A DNA stretch of 64,000 bases, from the NCBI RefSeq assembly GCF_963668385.1, contig NZ_OY764327.1, forward strand, positions 2,542,001 to 2,606,000. Reading direction: 5' to 3'. The DNA comes from an uncultured Carboxylicivirga sp. (GTDB lineage: Bacteria > Bacteroidota > Bacteroidia > Bacteroidales > Marinilabiliaceae). The notes beneath the pieces are model-generated. The model saw nothing but the letters and a program-made list of their open reading frames with translations, was not told the origin of the DNA and made no database searches. This document shows, in pieces, positions 17,783 through 26,011 of this stretch. The position numbers and the translations under genes were made by a program. Position 1 is the stretch's first letter, and each line of letters begins with the position of its first letter.

Positions 17783-18061
17783 TTAGATTTCGTTGATGCT
17801 TTCTGAAATAGCAACAAACTTTTCCATCATATCTTTTCTAAGTTTTGTGTAATAAGCTTTAACCATCTTTGGATTATCTTTAGCATCCGGATGATTAGCT
17901 CTTGAAATAAGATCGTTTCTATATGTCATGGCATCAACCATAACCTGGGCAATTTTTTCCTGATCCACATCTTCAATAAGTAGTTGCTTCACATATGCTT
18001 CAGTAAGTAATTCTGTAGCTAAGAAGTTAACATCCTTCTTTAATTCTTTTACGCTTGCCAT
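17783..18061 (-). CDS. Small conserved helical protein, unknown function
   Basis: The 92-residue product starts MASVKELKKDVNFLATELL at an ATG and is predicted to be all-helical with no signal or membrane segment. It contains QVMVDAMTYRNDLISRANHP in the middle. It resembles a small hypothetical protein common in Bacteroidota, recognised only loosely from memory. It has its own -7 box about 30 nt upstream and a terminator, so it is a monocistronic gene and not a spurious frame. Function unknown. Confidence 0.75.
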   Translation of the reverse strand: MASVKELKKDVNFLATELLTEAYVKQLLIEDVDQEKIAQVMVDAMTYRNDLISRANHPDAKDNPKMVKAYYTKLRKDMMEKFVAISESINEI

Positions 18062-18090
18062 ATTTTTTGTTTTACGTATTTATAACGGGT

Positions 18091-18098
18091 CAAAGGTA
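18091..18098 (-). promoter_or_regulatory. -7 box (TACCTTTG) of the 92-residue protein gene
   Basis: Perfect TAnnTTTG on the minus strand, 29 nt before the ATG. The rest of 18062-18356 is AT-rich with no visible gene. Confidence 0.45.
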
Positions 18099-18318
18099 TA
18101 AATTAAAATGAAAACTCGTAAATGCAGTCTATCGAATATAAGTTATTAAATGTCAAAAAAATATCATGTATTTTTATACATTAATATCTCGAATAGACCT
18201 AAAAATGGGAAAAAATCATAAAGCATAATTTTTTTCGCGTTTATCTAAGAAATCTTACAGTTAATAAAAAGAACAAAACTATATTACTTTCTGACTTTAT
18301 TCGCGTTTTATCCTTTTA

Positions 18319-18326
18319 TATCTTTG
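18319..18326 (+). promoter_or_regulatory. -7 box (TATCTTTG) of the ArsC-like gene
   Basis: Perfect TAnnTTTG 30 nt upstream of the TTG start; supports a start at 18357. Confidence 0.45.
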
Positions 18327-18356
18327 AGTAGCAATTAACCAGTAAACTAACCAATT

Positions 18357-18728
18357 TTGATAGGAACGGCTTATATTTTGAAGTCCTGCAATACGTGTAG
18401 ACGTATCCTTAAAGGCGTACACGAATATGGAAAAGTTGATTTAGTTGATATTAAATCAGATCCTTTGAGTGTCGAGGTAATTGACTGTTTGGCCGAAAAG
18501 GCAGGTAGTTATGAGGCAATCTTCAATAAACAATCGATTAAATATCGCGAAAAAGGTTTGGCTCACATTCAATTAGAAGAAGAGGATTATCGAAAGTATA
18601 TTATTGAAGAATATACTTTTTTAAAACGTCCGATTTTTATTATTGACGAAATGATATTTATAGGAAATAGTAATAAAAGTGTTACCAATCTTATGAATTA
18701 TCTAAACATGAAATCAAAACAACAATAA
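18357..18728 (+). CDS. ArsC/Spx-family thioredoxin-fold protein
   Basis: The 123-residue protein fits the ArsC/YffB/Spx family. A first beta strand leads to a CNTC motif (SCNTCRRILK, residues about 10-19), and a late KRPIFIIDEMIFIGN matches the family's 'RP' cis-proline loop. It keeps two cysteines (CxxC) like Spx, but classical ArsC activity needs other residues, so reductase activity on arsenate is unproven. The start must be unusual: a TAA stop lies at 18348-18350, leaving TTG at 18357 (or ATT at 18354) to include the first strand. No ars genes are nearby. Confidence 0.82.
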   Translation: MIGTAYILKSCNTCRRILKGVHEYGKVDLVDIKSDPLSVEVIDCLAEKAGSYEAIFNKQSIKYREKGLAHIQLEEEDYRKYIIEEYTFLKRPIFIIDEMIFIGNSNKSVTNLMNYLNMKSKQQ

Positions 18729-18776
18729 GACATCCATTACTACCTAACCCAAAACATTAATGTGTAGTAATTGTAA

Positions 18777-18812
18777 AGAAAGGCCGTCCTTAGGGCAGCC
18801 TTTTCTTTTTTA
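18777..18812. terminator. Bidirectional terminator
   Basis: Stem AGGCCGTCC/GGCAGCCT-type pairing with a T-rich tract on both sides, between convergent ArsC-like and peptidase genes. Confidence 0.75.
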
Positions 18813-20084
18813 TTCTTCAAGCCATTTTTCTAATGTGTTGATGGCTAATTTTTTTTCCTCTGGCGGCAAATTTTTAATTCGGGTTATATGATTGCCATGA
18901 GGTTTCACTATTTTAACCGTGTTTGATAAATCATCAGTAACAATACTGGTTGATCCCCATGGATCTGTTCCTCCAACTATAGCCAATATTTTAGGATTCG
19001 ACTTTTTTAGTCGTTCCATAACTGCAGGCATTGCATTATTATCAAACTTGAGGTGATCTTTATCAGGAGCAAAAAGAATACTACTAATTGTATCCTGATC
19101 AAAACCTTTAAGTAGAGGTTTTAAATTCCCCGTTATATAACCATAATACCCTAACTCTGTATATGCCTGATAGAAGAAAGGTTTAATACCTTCCCACATT
19201 TGATCTGAAGGGTATGAAAAGTCGCTGAACTGTGCAAGATGAGTAAATAATGTTTGTATATCGGCAGTGGTATCCGGAATTAAGTTAGTATCACCATGCC
19301 ATTGCCAGAACGAAAAAGGATATTCCAATACAGCTATATCAAAAGCTTTGTCTAATCCCATTCGATAAGTGTAGTTTTTTTCAGTAGCAAAATGCTCAAA
19401 ATCTTTCATCATTTCATTTCTGTGGTGAAGTACTGCCAGCTGAAAATCTTTTATTTTCTTCCTGTCATCTGTAGTTCCTACTTTATCAAAGAATTCAAAC
19501 AGCCGATCTTCTTCTTTACCAAAATTAATTGGAGCTACATATGGTACACTAATATCAACATCATTTGGAAAATAAGAACGATGATAGATAGATGTTTGAC
19601 CGCCTTTGCTAATTCCTGTACTTATCCATTTGCCATGATAAAACTGTTTGAAAAACTGAATGATGGCATGATGATCTTTGGCAGCCTGTTCTATATTCAG
19701 GTATTTCCATTCTTTGGTATCAGGTTTTGAATCATCAAAATACCGGTGCTCAACAATTATTTGATTGGTATTAAAAAGGTCAGCCAGTTCAGTAGTATAG
19801 TTTCTAGGGGCAGAATAACCTTCGGTAACAATTACAACCGGTGCATTAGCATCAAGATGTGATAACCAAACTCTTTGGGTAAAGGTTCCTTTGCTAAGGT
19901 CGTTGTGATCAATAGGTTGTTTAAATTTTATGAGGTAAGCTTTTTTGAAATGAATGGAATCAACTTCTATGGAGTCGAAACTCGCTATGTTTTCAGAAGT
20001 AAGAAGTTGCTGCAGTGTTTGTGGATGAGGTGAGCAACTGGCAAAAGTTACTAACAGAATGGAGAGCAGAAATAATTTATTCAT
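18810..20084 (-). CDS. S37-like (PS-10) tripeptidyl aminopeptidase lipoprotein
   Basis: The 424-residue product has a lipoprotein signal (LVTFASC, Cys about 17) and an alpha/beta-hydrolase fold like the peptidase S37 family. Evidence includes FKQPIDHND early, the nucleophile elbow GISKGGQTSIYHR (Ser about residue 160), an Asp-containing GGTDPWGS and a late HGNHITRI giving the His. S37 enzymes release tripeptides from peptide N-termini; here it would act on peptides in the envelope. Family call is by motif memory; S28 is the alternative. It starts at an ATG and stands alone. Confidence 0.8.
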   Translation of the reverse strand: MNKLFLLSILLVTFASCSPHPQTLQQLLTSENIASFDSIEVDSIHFKKAYLIKFKQPIDHNDLSKGTFTQRVWLSHLDANAPVVIVTEGYSAPRNYTTELADLFNTNQIIVEHRYFDDSKPDTKEWKYLNIEQAAKDHHAIIQFFKQFYHGKWISTGISKGGQTSIYHRSYFPNDVDISVPYVAPINFGKEEDRLFEFFDKVGTTDDRKKIKDFQLAVLHHRNEMMKDFEHFATEKNYTYRMGLDKAFDIAVLEYPFSFWQWHGDTNLIPDTTADIQTLFTHLAQFSDFSYPSDQMWEGIKPFFYQAYTELGYYGYITGNLKPLLKGFDQDTISSILFAPDKDHLKFDNNAMPAVMERLKKSNPKILAIVGGTDPWGSTSIVTDDLSNTVKIVKPHGNHITRIKNLPPEEKKLAINTLEKWLEE

Positions 20085-20243
20085 CTTTTTTCATTTAGTT
20101 TTTATCATTGATATTGATCGGTTGGAAATTTTCATCAATGGTATCAGAAATTAATGTTGTTAATTATATAGCATTAATTCTGTGGATAAATCAGCTCTAC
20201 GAAGTAATAAATTAAAATGGTACGTTACAAAAAATCATTAAAA

Positions 20244-20270
20244 AAGGCTGACTCCGTTTGAGCCAGCCTT
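20244..20270 (-). terminator. Terminator after the WM-repeat protein
   Basis: Stem AAGGCTGGCTC/GAGTCAGCCTT (minus strand; one mismatch) followed by T7 on the minus strand. Confidence 0.8.
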
Positions 20271-20308
20271 AAGCTATTTTTGATGTCAATAAAAACCTAT
20301 CAGAGCAA

Positions 20309-21016
20309 TTATTTAATGTCTTGAAGTGCTATAAACAAAGGTTCGGTTTCTAAGTTAATGGTTTCAATTGAAGTGATATAATTTGATGATACATGGTTGA
20401 ATGCTTTCATGTTTGTCATCCAAGCTTCAATGGCGATAGGTTCTTCGCTTGATTCAGCAACTAATTGGTTGATATTAATACTTTGTTGTTTAAAAGTGTT
20501 GTAGTTCGTCATCCAATTTTCTACTACTAGCATTGGTTCTTCAACTTCGCCAGAAAACTCGTTGTAGTTTACCATCCATTCTTCAATAGCCATGTTTGGT
20601 TCGGTATAATCGTCGTTTACAACAGGGAATAAGTCGTTAGTGCTAACCATCCAGCTTTCGATACTTATAGGAGCTTCGGTAATTTCTTCGTTAATAGTTG
20701 ATGGATTAAAAACATTGTAATCCATCATCCAGTTTTCAAGTGCGATGTTATCTTCTGTAATGTTTTCTTCAGAGTTTGAGATTAACATATCGGTATTTAC
20801 CATCCACGATTGAATCTCTAAAGGTGTTTCTGTTGATAAATCATCGTTGAAAGTTTCACTAAAAACTTCAAAATCGGTCATCCATGTTTCAACTTGTATT
20901 TCGTTTTCTTCATCAGAAAAAACAGGTTGAGCAAAAATAGAAGTGCTGAATAAAAAGATAGAGAAAATAATTACGCTTACTACTGATACTGTTTGTTTTG
21001 TGCTTAAGGTTTTCAT
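20309..21016 (-). CDS. Secreted protein with seven WM-centred repeats
   Basis: Not recognised as a named family. The 235-residue product has a signal peptide (about 1-30, ending SIFAQ). The rest is acidic and carries seven degenerate repeats of about 25-32 residues centred on [IVL]-[EQ]-x-WM-x-[ND/S]-x-x-x-[FL]: VETWMTDFEVF, IQSWMVNTDML, LENWMMDYNVF, IESWMVSTNDLF, IEEWMVNYNEF, VENWMTNYNTF and IEAWMTNMKAF. No cysteine follows the signal and no sorting domain is seen, so it is probably periplasmic or released. The repeats alternate with Glu/Asp-rich linkers. It has its own terminator and no neighbours on the strand. Function unknown. Confidence 0.8.
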   Translation of the reverse strand: MKTLSTKQTVSVVSVIIFSIFLFSTSIFAQPVFSDEENEIQVETWMTDFEVFSETFNDDLSTETPLEIQSWMVNTDMLISNSEENITEDNIALENWMMDYNVFNPSTINEEITEAPISIESWMVSTNDLFPVVNDDYTEPNMAIEEWMVNYNEFSGEVEEPMLVVENWMTNYNTFKQQSININQLVAESSEEPIAIEAWMTNMKAFNHVSSNYITSIETINLETEPLFIALQDIK

Positions 21017-21297
21017 GACATTTAATTTTTATTGTTTGTAACTGATTAGGTTATATCAATTGAAGTGCCAAAAAACATAACATGCAGGAAAGCAGAATTT
21101 AATGCGTTATTTAGGATGTCTATGTCTTTTATAGATCGTGCGAAAATGAAACAAAGGGGTGTGCGGAACCGAACAGGCGATACGAAATTGCTACACATTG
21201 ATAGTTTAAAAGTTTTTGATTGGATCTGATTCTTAGATCAAGCAATTGATTGATAAATATTAGGCTAGTATTCAGTTGTGGTTTGATGAGTAATTAA
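21017..21297. other. Divergent intergenic region
   Basis: About 280 bp upstream of both the WM-repeat gene and the cyclophilin gene. No gene or clear minus-strand promoter box is visible; the cyclophilin promoter follows at 21298. Confidence 0.4.
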
Positions 21298-21329
21298 TTG
21301 TGTGTCTTCAAGTATTTATCTTATTTTTG
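21298..21329 (+). promoter_or_regulatory. Promoter of the cyclophilin gene
   Basis: TTG (21298-21300), a 21-nt spacer and TATTTTTG (21322-21329) match the Bacteroidota layout. It lies inside the upstream-extended frame, so the ATG at 21348 must be the true start. Confidence 0.6.
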
Positions 21330-21347
21330 TTTCAAACAATAAATAAG

Positions 21348-21782
21348 ATGAGAACAGCAGAAATTCATACCGAAAAAGGGATCATGAAAGTAGAGTTCTA
21401 CGAGAACGATGCTCCAAATACAGTTGCTAACTTTATTAAATTAGCAAAACAAGGATTTTATGATGGTTTAAATTTTCATAGAGTAATTCCTGATTTTGTA
21501 ATCCAAGGAGGATGTCCTGATGGAACAGGAGCAGGTGGACCTGGTTATTCAATCGATTGTGAATTAGACGGTGATAATCAGTATCACGATAAAGGTGTGT
21601 TATCAATGGCTCATGCTGGTCGTAATACAGGTGGATCACAGTTTTTCATCTGCCATAACAGAGAAAATACCCAGCACTTAGATCGTCAGCACACTTGCTT
21701 TGGTAAAGTGGTTGAAGGTTTAGATGTGATTGATGATATTCGCCAGGGAGATAAAATCCTTAAGGTGGTAGTAAACGAATAG
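21348..21782 (+). CDS. Cyclophilin-type peptidyl-prolyl isomerase
   Basis: Cyclophilins isomerise Xaa-Pro bonds during folding. The 144-residue, PpiB-like cytoplasmic protein has [19 protein letters not shown] (active-site Arg in FHRV), [16 protein letters not shown] and [10 protein letters not shown]. No signal peptide is present. The ATG at 21348 ([11 protein letters not shown]) is chosen because the upstream in-frame TTG would lie ahead of the transcription start. It is followed 20 bp later by the DUF3127 gene, with no terminator between, so they form an operon. Confidence 0.95.
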   Translation: MRTAEIHTEKGIMKVEFYENDAPNTVANFIKLAKQGFYDGLNFHRVIPDFVIQGGCPDGTGAGGPGYSIDCELDGDNQYHDKGVLSMAHAGRNTGGSQFFICHNRENTQHLDRQHTCFGKVVEGLDVIDDIRQGDKILKVVVNE

Positions 21783-21802
21783 AAAAAAGATAGTTGTAGA
21801 AG

Positions 21803-22177
21803 ATGAATTTTGAAATTTCAGGTAATTTAATCGTAAAAGACGATACCGTTGATATTAGTGCCAGCTTTAAAAAACGTGAATTCGTAATTGAAGTTGTAAA
21901 TGAGCGAAACAGTGATTGGAACGATTTTATCAAGTTTCAGTTAACCCAAGATAAATGTAGCTTGTTAGATCCACTTCAGTTAGGTGATAGAATTAAAGTG
22001 AACTTTAATATCAGAGGCCGTAAATGGGAAAAAGATGGTCGAGTAAACTATTTCTCAAATCTAGAAGCGTGGAGAATAGAAAAAGAAGAGGCCATGTTGC
22101 CCCCTGATGCTCCTGCTCCTAACTTCTCAGAGGCTGAAATTCCACCAGCCGGACCAGACGAAGATTTACCTTTCTAA
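21803..22177 (+). CDS. DUF3127 OB-fold protein with SSB-like acidic tail
   Basis: The 124-residue protein begins MNFEISGNLIVKDDTVDIS and shows the KKREFVIEV, VNFNIRGRKWEKDGRVNYF and LEAWRIEK segments of DUF3127, a Bacteroidota family predicted to have an OB fold related to single-stranded DNA-binding protein. A Pro/Ala/Glu linker leads to the C-terminus GPDEDLPF, which mimics the DDDIPF tip SSB uses to recruit repair proteins. This points to single-stranded nucleic-acid binding with partner recruitment, an inference. It is second in an operon with cyclophilin and ends at a terminator. Confidence 0.88.
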   Translation: MNFEISGNLIVKDDTVDISASFKKREFVIEVVNERNSDWNDFIKFQLTQDKCSLLDPLQLGDRIKVNFNIRGRKWEKDGRVNYFSNLEAWRIEKEEAMLPPDAPAPNFSEAEIPPAGPDEDLPF

Positions 22178-22187
22178 AACATATTAT

Positions 22188-22218
22188 GTCCTGAACCTTA
22201 TGGTTCGGGACTTTTTTT
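22188..22218 (+). terminator. Terminator after the DUF3127 gene
   Basis: Ten-bp stem GTCCTGAACC/GGTTCGGGAC with a 4-nt loop and a T7 tract. Confidence 0.9.
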
Positions 22219-22235
22219 AACCTTAATATCCAATT

Positions 22236-23336
22236 ATGCGTAAGCTTACATTTTTTTTGCTGTCGTTATTTTATGCGGTTGGCTATGGCCAAACTTATTC
22301 CGATTCATTATCACATTTCGAAGTATACGAAGGTCGTATTGGCATTAGTGAAGATCAGTTTCCGGTTTTTTATTGGGCGGGTTCAGCTGTCACCATTCAA
22401 TTTACAGGAACTGAGTTGGGAGTAACTTTGGACGATGAAAAAGGCGAAAACTATTTTCAGGTGATTGTTGATGGGCATGAAGAATTTCCTGTTTTAATCG
22501 ATTGCGAAAAAGGATCGAACTATTATCCATTGATTTATGGATTACCTGAAGGAACACATGTTGCCAAAATGGTAAAACGTACCGAACCATGGGAAGGACC
22601 TACCACATTTAAAGGCTTTAAAGTGAATGGTGAAATTAAACCTTTACCAATGACTTTGGATGAGAAGCTGAAAATAGAGTTTTATGGTAACTCCATTACT
22701 TCAGGAATGGGGAATGAAGATTTGAGTGATTTTGGACGCAATAATGCTAATGCCCGATATAAAAACCACTATTTGTCGTATGCTTCCATTGCAGCGCGTA
22801 AATTAAATGCCGAACATAGAAGTATTTCGTTAAGCGGTATTGGGATTTTAGTAAGTTGGGACGATTATATTATGCCGGAAATATATAATAGAACCAATCC
22901 TTTTGACGAAAATAGCCATTGGGATTTTAGTAAGTGGGTGCCTGATATTGTGGTAATCAATTTGTTCCAGAATGATAGTTGGTTAGTGGAGAAACCCGAA
23001 CATCAGCAATTTATTAAGCGATTTGGTGATAAAAAACCAGATGGTAAAACCATTATTAAGGCGCATATGGATTTTGTTAAATCGATTCGTAAAGAATATC
23101 CAAATGCTGAAATTATTTGTTCGTTAGGTAGCATGGATGCTACTCGCGAAGGAAGTGAATGGCCTGGTTATGTAAAAGAATCGGTTACTAAATTACAGAA
23201 AAAAGGAGATGACAAACTGCATCTGATGTTTTTTCCTCATAACGGACATCCTGCTCATCCAACTGTATTTCACGATTTTGATATGGCTGATCAGTTGGTT
23301 GATTTTATAAATACCGAAATTCTTAATAGGAAATAG
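22236..23336 (+). CDS. Secreted SGNH/GDSL esterase, CE2-like
   Basis: The 366-residue product has a signal peptide (MRKLTFFLLSLFYAVGYGQ). A jelly-roll domain (about 25-140) is followed by an SGNH hydrolase domain (about 145-366). The latter has the nucleophile block FYGNSITSGMG (Ser about 151), a central NLFQNDSW, and a C-terminal HNGHPAHPTVFHD supplying Asp/His. This two-domain build is that of carbohydrate esterase family 2, which deacetylates polysaccharides such as xylan. The stop codon overlaps the next GTG start by one base (TAGTG), coupling it to an MFS transporter. Confidence 0.88.
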   Translation: MRKLTFFLLSLFYAVGYGQTYSDSLSHFEVYEGRIGISEDQFPVFYWAGSAVTIQFTGTELGVTLDDEKGENYFQVIVDGHEEFPVLIDCEKGSNYYPLIYGLPEGTHVAKMVKRTEPWEGPTTFKGFKVNGEIKPLPMTLDEKLKIEFYGNSITSGMGNEDLSDFGRNNANARYKNHYLSYASIAARKLNAEHRSISLSGIGILVSWDDYIMPEIYNRTNPFDENSHWDFSKWVPDIVVINLFQNDSWLVEKPEHQQFIKRFGDKKPDGKTIIKAHMDFVKSIRKEYPNAEIICSLGSMDATREGSEWPGYVKESVTKLQKKGDDKLHLMFFPHNGHPAHPTVFHDFDMADQLVDFINTEILNRK

Positions 23337-24493
23337 TGAATCAAAACAAAGGAAAATTTGAAACAGGCAAGGTTTTACTATTAAGCCTTGCTCATTTCTT
23401 TCACGATGTGTACACAGCCTTTTTGGCTCCATTGCTTCCGTATCTTCGCGAGAGCTTGGGACTAAGTTTAACGTTTGCTGGTTTTTTATCGGTAGTTCAA
23501 CGTTTACCTACCTTATTTAATCCCTTGGTTGGAATATTAGCTGAACGAACTAAATCGCGTTACTTTGTGATACTTGCACCGGCTGTTACGGCTGTTTCAA
23601 TGAGTTTGATGGCAGTTGCACCTCATAAAATATATCTGGTTCTGCTGGTTTTAGTAAGTGGTATCAGTAGTTCGTTTTTTCACGTTCCGTCACCTGTTAT
23701 GATGCGAAAAGTATCCGGTGGACGCATAGGAATGGGTATGAGTTTTTACATGGTAGGTGGAGAATTGGCCCGCTCGCTTGGCCCAATTGCAGTTGTAGGA
23801 GCTATTGAATTATGGGGACTAAAAGGGATCACTTATTTTATTCCTACCGGTATACTTGCTTCGGTTTTATTGTATTTCAGATTACGAAAAATTGCCATAG
23901 CTGAAAGTATTCAAACCAATTCGGGTATGGACTATTTAAAGGTATTTCGTAAGTTTTTGCCTTTGATTTCTACTATTGCTTTGATTCTGTTTTTTAGAGC
24001 TGCTATGAAGTCGGCTCTAACTTTTTATTTGCCGGTTTATATTACCGGACATGGTGAGTCAAAAACATGGGCCGGTATTTCTTTATCCATTTTACAGGCT
24101 GCAGGTGTGGTTGGAACTATGTTTGCCGGCACTATATCCGATAAAATAGGACGACGTAGCATGATGATTATTGCATCTACAGCAGCTCCAATTCTCTTCT
24201 TTGGTTTTTTATATACAGCGGGTGTTTTACAGATGGTGTTTTTGGTATTGTGTGGTTTGTTTTTGTTTGCAACGGGCCCCGTTTTTCTGGCTATTGTTAA
24301 CGAGTATAAAACCGAACATCATAATTTTGTGAACGCCGTTTTTATGACATCTACCTTTTTGATAGGTGCAACAATGGTAATGGTTGTGGGTATGTTAGGC
24401 GATGTTTTTAGTCTAGAAACCACCTATCATATCGTTGGATTATTTGCATTTTTAGCCATACCATTTGCTTTTAGGATACCTAAAAAGAAATAG
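23336..24493 (+). CDS. MFS transporter, Fsr-like
   Basis: The 385-residue protein has about twelve hydrophobic helices and MFS signatures: FHDVYTAFLAPLLPYLRE in helix 1 and GTISDKIGRRSMM between helices 8 and 9, with PTLFNPLVGILAERTKSR after helix 2. The N-terminus resembles the fosmidomycin-resistance (Fsr) branch of efflux pumps, but substrate is not predictable. It starts at GTG 23336, overlapping the esterase stop by one base. Its stop lies only 2 bp from the stop of the convergent PorE-like gene, leaving no room for a separate terminator. Confidence 0.9.
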   Translation: MNQNKGKFETGKVLLLSLAHFFHDVYTAFLAPLLPYLRESLGLSLTFAGFLSVVQRLPTLFNPLVGILAERTKSRYFVILAPAVTAVSMSLMAVAPHKIYLVLLVLVSGISSSFFHVPSPVMMRKVSGGRIGMGMSFYMVGGELARSLGPIAVVGAIELWGLKGITYFIPTGILASVLLYFRLRKIAIAESIQTNSGMDYLKVFRKFLPLISTIALILFFRAAMKSALTFYLPVYITGHGESKTWAGISLSILQAAGVVGTMFAGTISDKIGRRSMMIIASTAAPILFFGFLYTAGVLQMVFLVLCGLFLFATGPVFLAIVNEYKTEHHNFVNAVFMTSTFLIGATMVMVVGMLGDVFSLETTYHIVGLFAFLAIPFAFRIPKKK

Positions 24494-24495
24494 TA

Positions 24496-26010
24496 TTATT
24501 TCTCCGTCATTACAATATTTAATTCAATTTCATCAGATGCTCGGGTCATATTGGGGGTGATCGTATTGATTTTGTTTTCGAACAACTTTTTGCGGCTTAA
24601 AATAGTATAAGTAGTACCTTTTTTTATGTAAAAAGAGAAAGCTCCATTTTCGTCGGTTGTTACGCGGTCTTTAAACTTACCATTGTTGGAGCTGATATCA
24701 ATCCAGCTTTCTGCTAATGGAGTTTTGGTATTTGAATTGGTTACAAGTCCTTTAACCAAACAATAATCCAAAGGCTCTTTAATTACAACATTGTATATAT
24801 CATCTCCTCCTGCACCCCCTGGACGATTAGACGTAAAATATCCAACGCTGGACGTCTCGTCAAGAAAAAGGCTAAAATCATCGGAAGATGTATTAATTGG
24901 ATATCCCATATTAAAAGCTCTTGTAAAGGTATTGTCTTTGGGTTTGGCAAAAAAGATATCATAACCACCAAGGCCGGGTAATCCATCCGAAGTAAAAAAC
25001 AAGGTGCCGTCGTTGGCAATAAATGGAAACACTTCGTTACCAATGGTGTTGATAGCAGGTCCCAAATTGGTTGGCTTACTTAAGAAACCATCTTTTATGC
25101 GACTAACATACAGATCCATTCCCCCGTAGCCGCCAGGTATATCTGAACTAAAATAAACCAGCTGATTTTTAATGTCAATATAAGCGTGCGCCAGATTATA
25201 ATTGCCATTAAAAAGGTTGATTGGTTGTAGCTTATTCGACCAATCGTCGCCACTTTTTACAGCAATAAACAGATTTAGTACATTTACTTTCCCGTTTTGA
25301 CTGATGGTGTTGCGGGTAAGATAGGCTGTGTTGGTATTAGTATCAAAACAAATAGGGCCGTCGTTATATTTCGAATTCAAGTGATTATCGAACAAATCAA
25401 CATTTTTCGAAAAATCAATTTTATTCTCTTTAATGGAATATAAATTGAAAAAAGAATCTCCCGTTCTGATATCTTTGTTTTTACTAATGCCTGTTGCAGG
25501 TCGGTTTGATGAAAATACAATGAGGTCATTATATACAACTGGCGAGAATTCATCGTAATCGGTATTAAATCCAAGATGGGTAACGTTGTATCGTAATGAG
25601 TCTGATTTTAATGTTTCAACATACGATTCGTAATCACCAATGATATAGTTATTGTTCTTACTTATCGTGTAGTATTTAGAAAGATAAATTTCGGCTTCTT
25701 TATATTGCTTTTCTTTCTCAAGTTCGCGAGCTAATAAAAAATAGTTATTATAGTCAAACTCGGGATATTCAACTACTTTTTCGAAATACTCAATAGCCTT
25801 TGCGCTGTTGCCAATTTTGCTGTACGACTTTGCTATCTGAATAGTTGAGTAGTATTCGTGTTTGCTTTTTTTTAGAAGCGACTTATATTCTTTAATAGCT
25901 TTTTTATAATTAAATTCATTAAAGTAATTATCGGCTTTCGTCAGATTTTTTGATTGTGCAACAACACCTAACGAAATAAAACTTAGTGCTACGATTATAT
26001 ATAATTTCAT
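24496..26010 (-). CDS. PorE-like TPR/beta-propeller T9SS accessory protein lacking OmpA domain
   Basis: The 504-residue product has a signal peptide (MKLYIIVALSFISLGVVAQ) and TPR-like helices (about 25-110). A PD40 beta-propeller follows (about 150-405; repeated YFSSDIPGGYGGMDLYVS, FFTSDGLPGLGGYDIFFAK and YFTSNRPGGAGGDDIYN). A carboxypeptidase-regulatory-like Ig domain (about 415-490) is last. This matches the N-terminal architecture of PorE, but the OmpA-like peptidoglycan-binding domain that normally ends PorE is missing. It is the last gene of a three-gene cassette; its ATG lies one base after the PorP/SprF stop. A role in exporting or anchoring the upstream giant protein is inferred. Confidence 0.85.
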   Translation of the reverse strand: MKLYIIVALSFISLGVVAQSKNLTKADNYFNEFNYKKAIKEYKSLLKKSKHEYYSTIQIAKSYSKIGNSAKAIEYFEKVVEYPEFDYNNYFLLARELEKEKQYKEAEIYLSKYYTISKNNNYIIGDYESYVETLKSDSLRYNVTHLGFNTDYDEFSPVVYNDLIVFSSNRPATGISKNKDIRTGDSFFNLYSIKENKIDFSKNVDLFDNHLNSKYNDGPICFDTNTNTAYLTRNTISQNGKVNVLNLFIAVKSGDDWSNKLQPINLFNGNYNLAHAYIDIKNQLVYFSSDIPGGYGGMDLYVSRIKDGFLSKPTNLGPAINTIGNEVFPFIANDGTLFFTSDGLPGLGGYDIFFAKPKDNTFTRAFNMGYPINTSSDDFSLFLDETSSVGYFTSNRPGGAGGDDIYNVVIKEPLDYCLVKGLVTNSNTKTPLAESWIDISSNNGKFKDRVTTDENGAFSFYIKKGTTYTILSRKKLFENKINTITPNMTRASDEIELNIVMTEK

Positions 26011-26011
26011 G

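Noticed and set aside
18357-18728. Arsenate-resistance operon
   Set aside because: Only an ArsC/Spx-fold protein is present; no arsenic pump or ArsR regulator lies nearby.
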